Positions 25,030 to 33,733 of a stretch of DNA of 56,624 nucleotides are shown here, piece by piece; the stretch's first letter is position 1; each line of letters opens with the position of its first letter. The notes beneath the pieces were generated by a model. The model saw only the letters and a program-made list of their open reading frames with translations. It made no database searches and was not told the origin of the DNA. This stretch comes from Candidatus Atribacteria bacterium. GTDB taxonomy: Bacteria > Atribacterota > Atribacteria > Atribacterales > JASGLU01. The stretch lies in NCBI GenBank assembly GCA_030156825.1, contig JASGLU010000003.1, positions 1-56,624 of the forward strand. The letters are read 5' to 3'. The position numbers were made by a program, and so were the translations under genes.

Positions 25030-26001
25030 TTAGCGATTTTTTTCTTTTGCCCAGGTAGCGGTTCCAATTACCCCGGCATCCATCCCCAATTCTGCCGGAA
25101 CAATTTGGATAGTGTTAGAAGGAATGATAAAGAGCCGCTCTTCAATACCCTGACGAATGCTTTCAAACAAAAGCTCGCCTGCTTGAGCCACTCCGCCACC
25201 GATGACAACCATCTCCGGATTTACTGCCACACAAGCGCAGCTCAGGGCCTGTCCAATATAGGAACCAGATTTAATTAAAATCTCCCGGGCAATCTCATCT
25301 CCTGCCCGAGCCGCCTGAGCAATCACTTTAGGAGTCACCCGGTTAAGGTCTCCCTCTACCAAATCCCGAATCAGGGTATCGTTTTGTTGAACCAGAGCCC
25401 GTAGTGCTTGGGCCACCATCGCCGGTCCGGAAGCATAAGCCTCCAGGCAGCCCCGGTTACCACAACCACAGCGGACTCCCTGGGGTTCCACCGTAATATG
25501 GCCCAATTCGCCGGCTCCCCCGTCTTTTCCGATATAGAGGTTTCCATTTACCACTACCCCGCCCCCAATTCCGGTACCAATGGCTATCATAATTAAACTA
25601 TTTACCCCTTTGCCTGCTCCAAACCTCTTTTCCGCCAGAGTAATAGCTCGAACATCGTTGATTACCGAAACCGGGATAGAAAGTGCCTCTTCCAACCAGG
25701 ACTTTATCGGGATTCCCTGCCATTTGTTGGGAAAGTTGGGAAGCAAAAGACAAATCCCCTCTTGCCAATCGATTAATCCCGGTATACCAATTCCCAGCCC
25801 CCCCACTTGGTAGCCCTTTGTCTGGGCAGCGAGCTGCCCATTGCGGGCGGCAACGGCAATATCCTCTACCACTTCTTTTGCAGGACGCATTGCTTTAGTA
25901 GGAATAGTTTCTCTGACTAAAATTTCTCCTTCTCGACTTACGACGGCTATCTTAGTATTAGTTCCCCCCAAATCCACTCCCAAAAAAGCAGTTTTTTCCA
26001 T
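25030..26001 (-). CDS. ROK-family sugar kinase (glucokinase-like)
   Basis: A 323-aa ROK protein that phosphorylates a hexose at the expense of ATP. The N-terminal phosphate motif is GVDLGGTNTK. The catalytic Asp lies in VINDVRAITLAE. The glycine-rich IGTGIGGGVVVNG, the EXGH-type GAGELGHITVEPQG and the zinc motif CGCGNRGCLEAYAS are all intact. There is no helix-turn-helix, so it is a kinase rather than a ROK repressor. The ATG follows GGAGGATTAGAC. It lies 2 nt after gntR and 12 nt before the dehydrogenase. Glucose is the commonest substrate of such proteins; another hexose is possible here. Confidence 0.85.
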   Translation of the reverse strand: MEKTAFLGVDLGGTNTKIAVVSREGEILVRETIPTKAMRPAKEVVEDIAVAARNGQLAAQTKGYQVGGLGIGIPGLIDWQEGICLLLPNFPNKWQGIPIKSWLEEALSIPVSVINDVRAITLAEKRFGAGKGVNSLIMIAIGTGIGGGVVVNGNLYIGKDGGAGELGHITVEPQGVRCGCGNRGCLEAYASGPAMVAQALRALVQQNDTLIRDLVEGDLNRVTPKVIAQAARAGDEIAREILIKSGSYIGQALSCACVAVNPEMVVIGGGVAQAGELLFESIRQGIEERLFIIPSNTIQIVPAELGMDAGVIGTATWAKEKNR

Positions 26002-26003
26002 GT

Positions 26004-26810
26004 CTAATCCTCCTCCAATTCAATTTGTCGGCGAATCTGAGCTTGATCGGCTACCAACTGAACGGTAAATCGGACCCGGTCTCCGCGGGATACCGATCTG
26101 GTCAACTCAACCGGAACCCCGGTCTTTAAAAAAGACACCCTTTCGATAAAAAAAGCCAGGGATTTTTCCGGACAGTTAAGTGCTTCTGCCTCTTCCCGGG
26201 TTAAAGCAGTAACTTCATAAGTTTCAGAGGCATGATCCAACCAAAGACGGTATTTTTTTCGCAGAATATCATAAAGTGAACCCTGCTCCAGGTTTTCTTT
26301 CACCAGATCCGGACACAGATAGTGAGGAACAAAGGTCCGCTCAATGAGAATCGGTTCCCCATTAGCCAGTCTTACTCTCACCAATTTGGTAACTCGTCGA
26401 TCGGTGTCAGGCAACTTTAAAAGCTCAGCTACCTCTTCCTCTGCCTCTTCCACTTTCTGTTCCAAAGTGCGAGACGAAGGTTCCAAACCTAATTCCCGCA
26501 TATCCTCACTAAAACTGTAGAGGCGAGGAAGTCTCCGCCGTAGTTTAGGAGAGGTAACAAAAGTCCCTTTACCTGGACGGCGATATAGCAAACCTTCCTG
26601 CACTAAAGAGGCAATAGCCTGCCTTACAGTAATTCGGCTAACTCCATACCTAGCGCATAGCTCGCTTTCGGAAGGTATCTGGTCCCCCACCCGGAAAGTC
26701 CCGTTTAAAATCTGGCCTTTTAAAATGTTCTTTAGCTGCTGATAGAGAGGAAGATTATTTTCCTCGCTAATTTCTTCTGGTTTCGGTAAAAAATCCCCTT
26801 TTTCGTCCAT
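26004..26810 (-). CDS. GntR/HutC-family transcriptional regulator
   Basis: A 268-aa regulator with an N-terminal winged helix (SELCARYGVSRITVRQAIASLVQEGLLYRRPGKGTFV, about residues 48-84) and a C-terminal UTRA effector domain (residues 105-260). It is first in its operon with the ROK kinase, a dehydrogenase and an isomerase, so local feedback control is likely. The shared LacI-type operator also lies at its promoter, which suggests two-layer control. The effector is unknown; HutC-type proteins often bind a phosphorylated sugar or amino sugar. Confidence 0.85.
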   Translation of the reverse strand: MDEKGDFLPKPEEISEENNLPLYQQLKNILKGQILNGTFRVGDQIPSESELCARYGVSRITVRQAIASLVQEGLLYRRPGKGTFVTSPKLRRRLPRLYSFSEDMRELGLEPSSRTLEQKVEEAEEEVAELLKLPDTDRRVTKLVRVRLANGEPILIERTFVPHYLCPDLVKENLEQGSLYDILRKKYRLWLDHASETYEVTALTREEAEALNCPEKSLAFFIERVSFLKTGVPVELTRSVSRGDRVRFTVQLVADQAQIRRQIELEED

Positions 26811-26947
26811 CTAAACCTCAAAATTAAGCTTTTTTAGAGTCTTCCGCAAAACCTCTTTAATCCTCGCCACTTCATTGCGAACCGAAGATGTAGCGTTTCG
26901 CTGCTTCTTCCCTTTTTAACATGAACAAAAGCTCCCACTTTAAAAGT

Positions 26948-26984
26948 GAAACCGATTTATATTTTAACATAAGCTGGTGTCCAA
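26948..26984 (-). promoter_or_regulatory. gntR operon promoter with LacI-type operator
   Basis: On the minus strand, TTGGAC (26979-26984), 17 nt and TATAAA (26956-26961). The operator-like GAAACCGATTTA (26948-26959) overlaps the -10 box. One base departs from the half-site symmetry, so this is the weakest of the seven sites. Confidence 0.55.
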
Positions 26985-27007
26985 AATCCCCGATTAAGCG
27001 ACCAAAA

Positions 27008-27046
27008 GTCGGGGTTAGAATTATACGGCAATCTCCTAACCCCGAC
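27008..27046 (-). terminator. Terminator after the OYE-family gene
   Basis: GTCGGGGTTAG (27008-27018) pairs perfectly with CTAACCCCGAC (27036-27046). On the minus strand a TTTT run follows. It lies 22 nt past the reductase stop at 27068. Confidence 0.65.
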
Positions 27047-27067
27047 TCAAGCCTTAATTAGCAAACC

Positions 27068-29185
27068 CTATTTAATTTCAGTAGGGAGGTTAGCAATTGG
27101 GCTGTTATTAGCGTTCATCATTAAATCCACATCTAAGGTAAGACCGATGTTGGCTCCGTCAGTAACCGCCCCTCTCAAGTTTCTTACTTGCTTAGCATCC
27201 CCAATTTTACCTACTACCAAACCAGCATCAACTAATTCCTGATAAAGAGTATCATTGGGTACCACTTTAGCCAAAACCACGTTGTCCACCTGAACAGTTA
27301 ATTTATTAAATTCTTTATCCTGAATTACTACTTCCCCGTTTTGTTTAATCTCCACCACCGTAGAATTAGTAAATACTTTAACCGGATGGGCATAACAGCG
27401 GGTGCGGAGCCCTTCTCCATTTCCCCCGGCAAGACGCTTCAGCATTACATCCCGATGACAGGGCTCCATCCAAGAGGCAAATTCCCGATTCTCGGTAACC
27501 ACAAAAACTTCTTTCCCTTCAAAACCAAGTTTTTCTACCGCATCAGCTGCTCCAAAGTGGTCTCCCCAAACCAGAACTCGATTACCGCACTCTACCGGCT
27601 CTGGTTTATTATCAGGATAAAATTCACAAGTAGTTTTCTTACAACGCAACACGTCTTCAAAGGTTACTACCAGCGGTAAGTCAATCCCTGGAATTTGAGG
27701 ACGCTCTATCATTCCACCGGTAGAGAGTATTACTGCATCAAAATCTTTTAAATCTTGAGCAGTTACTTCCTGTCGATAATTCACCGTAACTCCTAATTCG
27801 GCTATCTGGTGACGAATCCAATCGGCATACCATTTCATCTTCTCTTTTCCAGGAACAGTGCAGCAATAAAGGATAGCTCCTCCCAGCTCGTCGCCCTTTT
27901 CAAAAATGGTCACCTTATGTCCCCGTAAAGTAGCAATACGAGCAGCTTCCATCCCTCCTGGCCCACCACCAACTATGGCTATTTTATATTTCTCTTCTGC
28001 CGGTTGTATATGGATAAACCTTTCATCGCCAACTGCCGGGTTAATGGCACATCGCATCTCTCTTTTAATCAGCAGAGATTCTTGCCAGCAGCCTACCAGA
28101 CAGGAAATACACCGTCTAATCCCTTTTGTGTCTCCTTTTTTAGCCTTGTTAGACCAGTACGGATCGGCCACCATTTGGCGAGATAACCCTACCAAATCCG
28201 CCTGCCCTTTAGCCAGAACTCGCTCACAATAGGCGGGATCCCGCAGAGAATGGGTAGTAATAACCGGAATATTAACCTCTTTTTTGATTTCAGCGGCAGC
28301 ATAAGTGTTCCAACCTTGAGGATAGTACATGGGGTCCATAGTAGGGCCAGGCATCTCAAAGATACCGGCGCTGATATCTAAATAAGCTACCCCGCTTTCC
28401 TCCATCAATTTGGCCACCTTAATACTTTCGTCTAAAGTTCTGCCCCCCTCAATCCATTCTTCCCCAGAATAACGAAGGCCAATAGGAAAGTCTTTACCAC
28501 ACTTTCGCTGGATACGATCAACAATTTCCAGCACAAACCGCATCCGGTTGATAAAACTGCCACCAAAACGGTCATTCCGGTGATTTACATAAGGACTCAT
28601 AAACTGAGCAATCAGATATCCATGGGCTCCATGAAGCTCTACTGCATCAAATCCAGCCTGTTGGACTCTCCAGGCAGCTTCAGCAAATTTTTCAATAATA
28701 TCGTATATTTCCTCTGGAGTCATGGCTCGAATCGATTTCCCCTTAGAACCTACTTCCTCAGCATACACCACTTCGTGTCCGGCTGAACCTGGCAGCGAAA
28801 CCACCATATCGGTAGGGGCAAAAAGGTCTTTGCGAGGCCAGGCGGCTTGCCGCCCGGGATGTTGAATCTGAACAGCACACCTTGCTCCATGGCGATGCAT
28901 AGCTTCTGCCAGCTGGGCTAAGCCCGGAATCATGGGGTCTTCATCGGCTGCCAGGCAGGTTACTGTGGGACGACCAGTAGCTTTATCCGGAGTAGTAGCA
29001 CCTACAATGATAAAACCACAGCCTCCTTTGGCAATCTGTTCATGGTAGGTAATAACTCTTTGATTGACTGACCCATCAGCGTTAGCCGAGCTGATATCGG
29101 TGGGAGCATGGGCGATCCGGTTAGGAACTACAAAATTACCAATTTGTACCGGAGAAAATAAAGTTGGATAGCGAGAGTTTGTCAA
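27068..29185 (-). CDS. OYE-family flavin/iron-sulfur oxidoreductase (2,4-dienoyl-CoA reductase-like)
   Basis: A 705-aa enzyme with the three-part layout of FadH-type reductases: an N-terminal FMN TIM barrel (about 1-350, with FDAVELHGAHGYLIAQF), a 4Fe-4S site with cysteines spaced C-x2-C-x3-C-x11-C in CISCLVGCWQES and onward, and an FAD/NAD domain (IVGGGPGGMEAARIA near residue 405). It passes electrons from NAD(P)H through FAD and the cluster to FMN and an unsaturated substrate. The TTG at 29185 has AAGGAGG eight bases upstream. It follows deoC by 60 nt in one unit. Family members reduce enoyl-CoAs, enoates, trimethylamine or unsaturated sugars, so the substrate is open. Confidence 0.83.
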   Translation of the reverse strand: MTNSRYPTLFSPVQIGNFVVPNRIAHAPTDISSANADGSVNQRVITYHEQIAKGGCGFIIVGATTPDKATGRPTVTCLAADEDPMIPGLAQLAEAMHRHGARCAVQIQHPGRQAAWPRKDLFAPTDMVVSLPGSAGHEVVYAEEVGSKGKSIRAMTPEEIYDIIEKFAEAAWRVQQAGFDAVELHGAHGYLIAQFMSPYVNHRNDRFGGSFINRMRFVLEIVDRIQRKCGKDFPIGLRYSGEEWIEGGRTLDESIKVAKLMEESGVAYLDISAGIFEMPGPTMDPMYYPQGWNTYAAAEIKKEVNIPVITTHSLRDPAYCERVLAKGQADLVGLSRQMVADPYWSNKAKKGDTKGIRRCISCLVGCWQESLLIKREMRCAINPAVGDERFIHIQPAEEKYKIAIVGGGPGGMEAARIATLRGHKVTIFEKGDELGGAILYCCTVPGKEKMKWYADWIRHQIAELGVTVNYRQEVTAQDLKDFDAVILSTGGMIERPQIPGIDLPLVVTFEDVLRCKKTTCEFYPDNKPEPVECGNRVLVWGDHFGAADAVEKLGFEGKEVFVVTENREFASWMEPCHRDVMLKRLAGGNGEGLRTRCYAHPVKVFTNSTVVEIKQNGEVVIQDKEFNKLTVQVDNVVLAKVVPNDTLYQELVDAGLVVGKIGDAKQVRNLRGAVTDGANIGLTLDVDLMMNANNSPIANLPTEIK

Positions 29186-29245
29186 TTTTTAGACCTCCTT
29201 CGTTTCTAGTTGGTTTTATTCAAAATCTTAAGGGAAGAGCATCAA

Positions 29246-29941
29246 TTAACAGCAGTCCCCTTTTTCTTTTCTCTTTTTACACTCCTCTATAATTTCCACT
29301 GTTCTGGTTGCTCCAAAGCGGGTAGCCCCCACTTCCTTTACTTTGAGAGCCGCATCTAAGGTCCTCACTCCCCCGGCGGCTTTTACCTGTACCCGGGGAG
29401 AAACCACTCGCCGCATCAACTGCAGGTCTTCAATGGTAGCTCCGCCCGGAGCAAATCCGGTAGAAGTTTTAACAAAATCGGCTCCAGCTTCCTCGGCTAA
29501 CTTACAGCCAATTTCTTTCAGCTCATCATCCAGATAACAATTTTCCAAGATAACTTTTAATATTACTCCATGCTGATGGGCAACATTGGCCACCGCCTCA
29601 ATATCGTCTCTGACATAGTCAAAATCACGGCTGCGCAGTTTCCCAATATGGATTACCATATCCAATTCTTCTGCTCCATCTTTAATCGCTTCTTCTGCCT
29701 CAAATACTTTGGTCTTTGTCTTGTGGGAACCATGGGGAAAGCCTACTACTGCGTCCACTTTCACCCCGCTGCCCCGGAGCAGCTCTTTTACCCGGATTAC
29801 ATCAGAAGGTCGACAGCATACTGCTGCTACTTGATATTTCCTGGCAATATCACATCCTTCAAGAATATCGCGATCGGTTAGTTCGGGACGCAAAAGGGAA
29901 TGATCAATCATCTTCGCAATTTCTTCACAAGAATAATCCAT
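29246..29941 (-). CDS. deoC: Deoxyribose-phosphate aldolase
   Basis: A 231-aa class-I aldolase splitting 2-deoxyribose 5-phosphate into glyceraldehyde 3-phosphate and acetaldehyde. The Schiff-base lysine is K158 in GADFVKTSTGF. The proton-relay Asp and Lys lie in LDMVIHIGKL and VKAAGGVRTL. The C-terminus ends unusually in GDCC. The ATG at 29941 follows TAGGAGGTGTTGGA; the longer frame to 30007 runs through the promoter. It sits between the two-permease CUT2 transporter and the OYE-type reductase. Together these may handle an unusual sugar, but the aldolase assignment itself is secure. Confidence 0.93.
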   Translation of the reverse strand: MDYSCEEIAKMIDHSLLRPELTDRDILEGCDIARKYQVAAVCCRPSDVIRVKELLRGSGVKVDAVVGFPHGSHKTKTKVFEAEEAIKDGAEELDMVIHIGKLRSRDFDYVRDDIEAVANVAHQHGVILKVILENCYLDDELKEIGCKLAEEAGADFVKTSTGFAPGGATIEDLQLMRRVVSPRVQVKAAGGVRTLDAALKVKEVGATRFGATRTVEIIEECKKRKEKGDCC

Positions 29942-29979
29942 TCCAACACCTCCTATAACATTATAACAATTATAACAAC

Positions 29980-30007
29980 ATTCTAAATGATAATAACTTT
30001 TTGTCAA
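29980..30007 (-). promoter_or_regulatory. deoC promoter
   Basis: On the minus strand, TTGACA (30002-30007), 16 nt and TAGAAT (29980-29985). Just downstream the sequence repeats TGTTATAAT twice in tandem before the ribosome-binding site, a possible regulator site. The 137 nt between here and the permease stop hold no gene. Confidence 0.55.
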
Positions 30008-30144
30008 CTAATTTTCGAGTGCTCAAATAACGGCAAGATAAAAAGGTAACACCGGGTCGTTGCAAGCTAAAGGCGTGGCAACCTCCGGGAGGAAACAAAG
30101 GTAAGAGATTTTTATGAGATTATGCGCGGTTAACCCTCACCACC

Positions 30145-31107
30145 TTACCGGCTGCGACGGTTGCTAGCATAAAAGGAAAGAAGGACATAAAGCACAATGC
30201 CGAACACCAACCACTTTCCGGCATCGCCCAAGCCCAAGGCTATCAGCAGATTAGTTAAGGCCTGCAAAAAAATAGCCCCCAAAATAACCCCGATATAATT
30301 CCCATCTCCGCCGGTAAGCGACACTCCCCCTACTACTACGGCAGCGATGCTGGGCATAACATAGTTGGAAGCCATATCCTTGAAAGCAATTCCCATATTG
30401 CCAATCAAAAGCAAGCCTGTGAGACTGGCCAGCACTCCACTAACCATAAAAGCAATACATCTTACCCACTTCACATTGATGCCGCTCAGATAGGCAGTCG
30501 TTTCATTAGACCCTACCCCAAAAAGAATCGTTCCCCACTTCGTTTTATTAAGTATGATGGTAACTACCACCGTAATAGCAAGTAAAACAAAAAGAATGTT
30601 GGGAAAACCAGCGGTGGATTTGGCAGCAACAGTTGCCAGAATCGGTGAAGGCCTTCCGGTAATATTTCTTCCTGCCGTATAGGCGTTTACAATCCCCTGA
30701 AGAATGCTAGCCATAGCCATGGTTACTACCAAAGGTGGGAGCTTCAAAAAAGAGGCCAATGCTCCGTTAGCCAAACCGATAGCACTCCCCAAAACCAGAG
30801 CAATTAAAACAGCGGTTAGTAAATTAGCATTTTGCCCATCCATAACGCTGGCGGTGAGAACAGCCGTCAGAGTGGCAGCATAACCGACAGACAGGTCCAG
30901 GCCACCGCCCCCAGCAACAATTACAATCATTTGACAAAGAGCAAACAGGGCAGTAAACGAAGCCAGTTTCAAAGTAAACAAAACTTGTTCCACAGTCAAG
31001 AAGTTGGGTACTATTATCCCACCCAAAGCAAAAAGAAGCACGATTAAGATGAAAGCCACAATTATTTTTTTATACCTTTCAAAAAATATCGATCCGCTTA
31101 AAATCAT
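30145..31107 (-). CDS. CUT2 ABC importer permease (second of a pair)
   Basis: A 320-aa RbsC-family membrane protein with about eight to ten hydrophobic segments. Recognisable are the VIVAGGGGLDLSVGYAATL loop near residue 63, the coupling stretch GVGSNETTAYLSGINVKWVR and IAAVVVGGVSLTGGDGNYIG. The glycine run (AGGGGLDLS) replaces the usual SGGIDLS. It is encoded 13 nt after another permease of the same family, so the channel is probably a heterodimer, as in LsrC/LsrD. Last gene of the transporter operon before deoC. Confidence 0.85.
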   Translation of the reverse strand: MILSGSIFFERYKKIIVAFILIVLLFALGGIIVPNFLTVEQVLFTLKLASFTALFALCQMIVIVAGGGGLDLSVGYAATLTAVLTASVMDGQNANLLTAVLIALVLGSAIGLANGALASFLKLPPLVVTMAMASILQGIVNAYTAGRNITGRPSPILATVAAKSTAGFPNILFVLLAITVVVTIILNKTKWGTILFGVGSNETTAYLSGINVKWVRCIAFMVSGVLASLTGLLLIGNMGIAFKDMASNYVMPSIAAVVVGGVSLTGGDGNYIGVILGAIFLQALTNLLIALGLGDAGKWLVFGIVLYVLLSFYASNRRSR

Positions 31108-31120
31108 ACCGTCATTCTCC

Positions 31121-32140
31121 TCAATCTTCTTTACTACTATGCAAGTTATAAGCTACAGGAGCAGCAATAGCAACAATTACGATTAATCCTGACACCAGAG
31201 TTTGATAAGCGTAAGAAATATTGGCAAAGAAAATAATTTTATTTACAAAACTAAGAATCAGGGCTCCCACCAGGGCAAAATAAACACTTCCTCGGCCTCC
31301 GGTTAGAGCTATTCCCCCAACAATGGCAGAGGCAATCGCCCGCAGGGTTAAGGGATCACCCATTCTTGCATCCCCGGATTGGTTCTGTCCTACAAAAAAT
31401 AAAGCTGCCAGAAAAATAAATATCGAGTTAATAACGCAAGCCAACAGCTGCACTTTTGCTGTATTAATACCACTGGCATAGGCGTTATCGTTGTTACTTC
31501 CGACCGCATAAATGTACCTCCCGGTTTTAGTTTTGCTAACAATAAACCATATAAAACAAGCTATTAAAACTAAAATTAAAGCCGGAGGGATAACTCGACC
31601 AAACTGCTCAATAGCGGGATGAATGCCGTCCACCATTGCCGGATTATAGAACATCCTGAACCAGGCAACCGACTCTCCTCCGGGAGTAGGCCGTAAGAAA
31701 AGGCCGATTCCTAACCATATGTAAGAAGTGGCAAAGGTAACAATAACCGGGGGAATTCTAAGGTAACCGATACCAATACCGTTAACCACCCCCACCATAA
31801 TTGCTACCGCAAAGGTAATAATTATGGCGTACACTCCGGTTATCGGCTCTCCTCTTTTCATAACCGTTGTCAGCACACAGGTAAAAAGAGAAAGGGCCGC
31901 ACCAGCAGAAAGGTCCAGTCCACCAGATATAATGACTACCCCCGCCCCCATTGCCAGCAGTATCAACGGAGCAAAGGCGTTAATATTTCTCACAATGGAC
32001 TTGATGGTAAAGAAATTTTCCTGCAGCACGGCAGTAATCACAACCATTGCTATCAATATCACCAAACTGGAAAACTCGGGACGAAAAACATAGTTTGCTA
32101 AATTAAGTCTCGGGGAATTATGGTTGGTTTTATTCATCAT
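31121..32140 (-). CDS. CUT2 ABC importer permease (first of a pair)
   Basis: A 339-aa RbsC-family permease. Hallmarks are GAGVVIISGGLDLSAGAALSL (about residues 65-85), the coupling segment AVGSNNDNAYASGINTAKVQ and IASAIVGGIALTGGRGSVYFA. It begins 10 nt after the ATPase stop. Compared with its partner downstream it has a longer extracytoplasmic loop around residues 165-195 (TPGGESVAWFRMFYNPAMVDG). Forms the membrane channel with that partner. Confidence 0.86.
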   Translation of the reverse strand: MMNKTNHNSPRLNLANYVFRPEFSSLVILIAMVVITAVLQENFFTIKSIVRNINAFAPLILLAMGAGVVIISGGLDLSAGAALSLFTCVLTTVMKRGEPITGVYAIIITFAVAIMVGVVNGIGIGYLRIPPVIVTFATSYIWLGIGLFLRPTPGGESVAWFRMFYNPAMVDGIHPAIEQFGRVIPPALILVLIACFIWFIVSKTKTGRYIYAVGSNNDNAYASGINTAKVQLLACVINSIFIFLAALFFVGQNQSGDARMGDPLTLRAIASAIVGGIALTGGRGSVYFALVGALILSFVNKIIFFANISYAYQTLVSGLIVIVAIAAPVAYNLHSSKED

Positions 32141-32150
32141 TTATCACACC

Positions 32151-33677
32151 TTATCTCACCCGCATAGAACAGGCAATAATTGTGTCTTCGCTTATATCTT
32201 CGCCTTCAAGAGTGGTAACAATTTGCCCTTCATACATGATGAGAACTCTATCACAGTAGTCTACCAACTCTTCGTTGTCACTGGCATACAAGATAACACT
32301 CATGTTCTTTTCTTGCACTTGATCTACAATATACTGGTATAAATCTCTTTTTGCCCCAATATCAACTCCCTTAGCCGGATCAGCCAGCAGAAGAACATTG
32401 ATATCAAACGGCAACCATTTTCCTACCACCACTTTTTGCTGATTTCCACCTGATAAAGTCTCTACTGGCGCATCAACCGTAGGCGTTTTTATCGAAAGAA
32501 CATCCACTATTTCCTCACATTCCTCCCGGTATTTCTCATAAGGAATAAAGAGCGGATGATGGGGAAGACTCATCTTAGGAAAAATTATATTAAATAATAC
32601 CGAATGCCTCAGAAAAAGACCTTCCAATTGCTTATCACCCGGGACCAACAGAATACCCTCTTTTATAGCATTCACTGGCTTGTTCAGTTTAACTTCTTTT
32701 CCCATGAGCTCTGCCTCACAGCTAATACCGGGGAAACTGCCAGCTAAAGCATGCATCAACTCGAGCTGACCCTGTCCCGCCAGCCCTCCTACACCTAATA
32801 TCTCCCCTTTTTTTAGCTCAAACGACACGTCTTTCAGTTTACCGTAATTTAAATTTTTGATACGCAAAATTGTTCCACCGGTTACCGCTTTTCGCTTCTC
32901 TTCTACTCTCTCTTTTTGGGTTTCTCCGGTAATATAACTTACAATTTTTTCTGGATCTTTTTCTTCTTTTTCAAAATCAATACTGGCCACATTTTCGCCA
33001 TTCCTGAAAATAGTAGCATCGTCACAAATCTCCATTACTTCCCAGAGACGATGGGAAGTAAAAATCATAGCTACCCCTTTTTTAGCCAACGCTCGCATGT
33101 AATTAAAAAGATTTTTAACTTGAGCCTGCTCTAAGGCAGCGGTAGGCTCATCCAGGATAAGAAGTTGAGGGTTTTGAGAAACGGCCTTGGCTATTTCTAC
33201 AATTTGCATTTCTCCCGGATTTAATTGGGAAACTTTTTTATTGATATCTAACTCGGGAAGAAGTTGGGCTAAAATCTTGGTAGACAACTCTCTGGCACTA
33301 TCGTTGTCTAAAAACATACCCCTACTTTCTTCTGCTCCTAAGACGATATTTTGCCAAACGGTTAGATCTGCCACTAAACTGAGATTTTGAAATACCATGG
33401 CAATCCCGTCTTTTCGAGCTTCACTCGGACTCCGGTAGTTTACCACTCTACCTTTATATCTTATCTCTCCTCCATCAGCCTGGTAAACTCCGGTGATAAT
33501 TTTGGACATAGTGCTCTTACCGGAACCATTGGCCCCCAAAAGACCGGTGATTCTCCCTTGGTAACAACGCAAATTAGCATTGGCAAGAGCAGTTACCCCG
33601 CCAAAATGCTTTTTAATCCCTATCGCTTCTAAAATTACCAACGTTATCACTCGCTCTCTCAATGAATAACAGCTCAC
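32151..33677 (-). CDS. CUT2 ABC importer ATPase, double-domain (RbsA family)
   Basis: A 508-aa fused tandem ATPase. The first half has Walker A GANGSGKST, a degenerate signature LNPGEMQIVEIA, Walker B LLILDEPTAAL and H-loop SHRLWEV. The second half has signature LSGGNQQKVVVGK but a degraded Walker B, LLLADPAKGVD where LILDEPTRGVD is normal. Its Walker A is the non-canonical GLAGQGQLEL, as is usual for the second half of RbsA proteins. Only one composite ATP site is therefore likely to be fully active. The frame opens at a GTG (33677); the region around 33644-33650 holds alternative starts nearer the conserved fold. It lies between a stem-loop and the two permease genes. Confidence 0.85.
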   Translation of the reverse strand: MSCYSLRERVITLVILEAIGIKKHFGGVTALANANLRCYQGRITGLLGANGSGKSTMSKIITGVYQADGGEIRYKGRVVNYRSPSEARKDGIAMVFQNLSLVADLTVWQNIVLGAEESRGMFLDNDSARELSTKILAQLLPELDINKKVSQLNPGEMQIVEIAKAVSQNPQLLILDEPTAALEQAQVKNLFNYMRALAKKGVAMIFTSHRLWEVMEICDDATIFRNGENVASIDFEKEEKDPEKIVSYITGETQKERVEEKRKAVTGGTILRIKNLNYGKLKDVSFELKKGEILGVGGLAGQGQLELMHALAGSFPGISCEAELMGKEVKLNKPVNAIKEGILLVPGDKQLEGLFLRHSVLFNIIFPKMSLPHHPLFIPYEKYREECEEIVDVLSIKTPTVDAPVETLSGGNQQKVVVGKWLPFDINVLLLADPAKGVDIGAKRDLYQYIVDQVQEKNMSVILYASDNEELVDYCDRVLIMYEGQIVTTLEGEDISEDTIIACSMRVR

Positions 33678-33706
33678 CCGAGGGGGTAAAAAACTACCCC
33701 CTCGGG
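33677..33706 (-). terminator. Stem-loop between binding-protein and ATPase genes
   Basis: CCCGAGGGGGTA (33677-33688) pairs with TACCCCCTCGGG (33695-33706) around a short A-rich loop. It lies between the binding-protein stop (33734) and the ATPase start. Partial termination here would give more binding protein than transporter. Confidence 0.6.
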
Positions 33707-33733
33707 AATTAGCAAATAAAAGGCGATTTCCTC

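Noticed and set aside
30019..30144. Structured RNA or riboswitch ahead of deoC
   Set aside because: Only a short 5-bp stem is visible, and most of the stretch lies outside the predicted deoC transcript.
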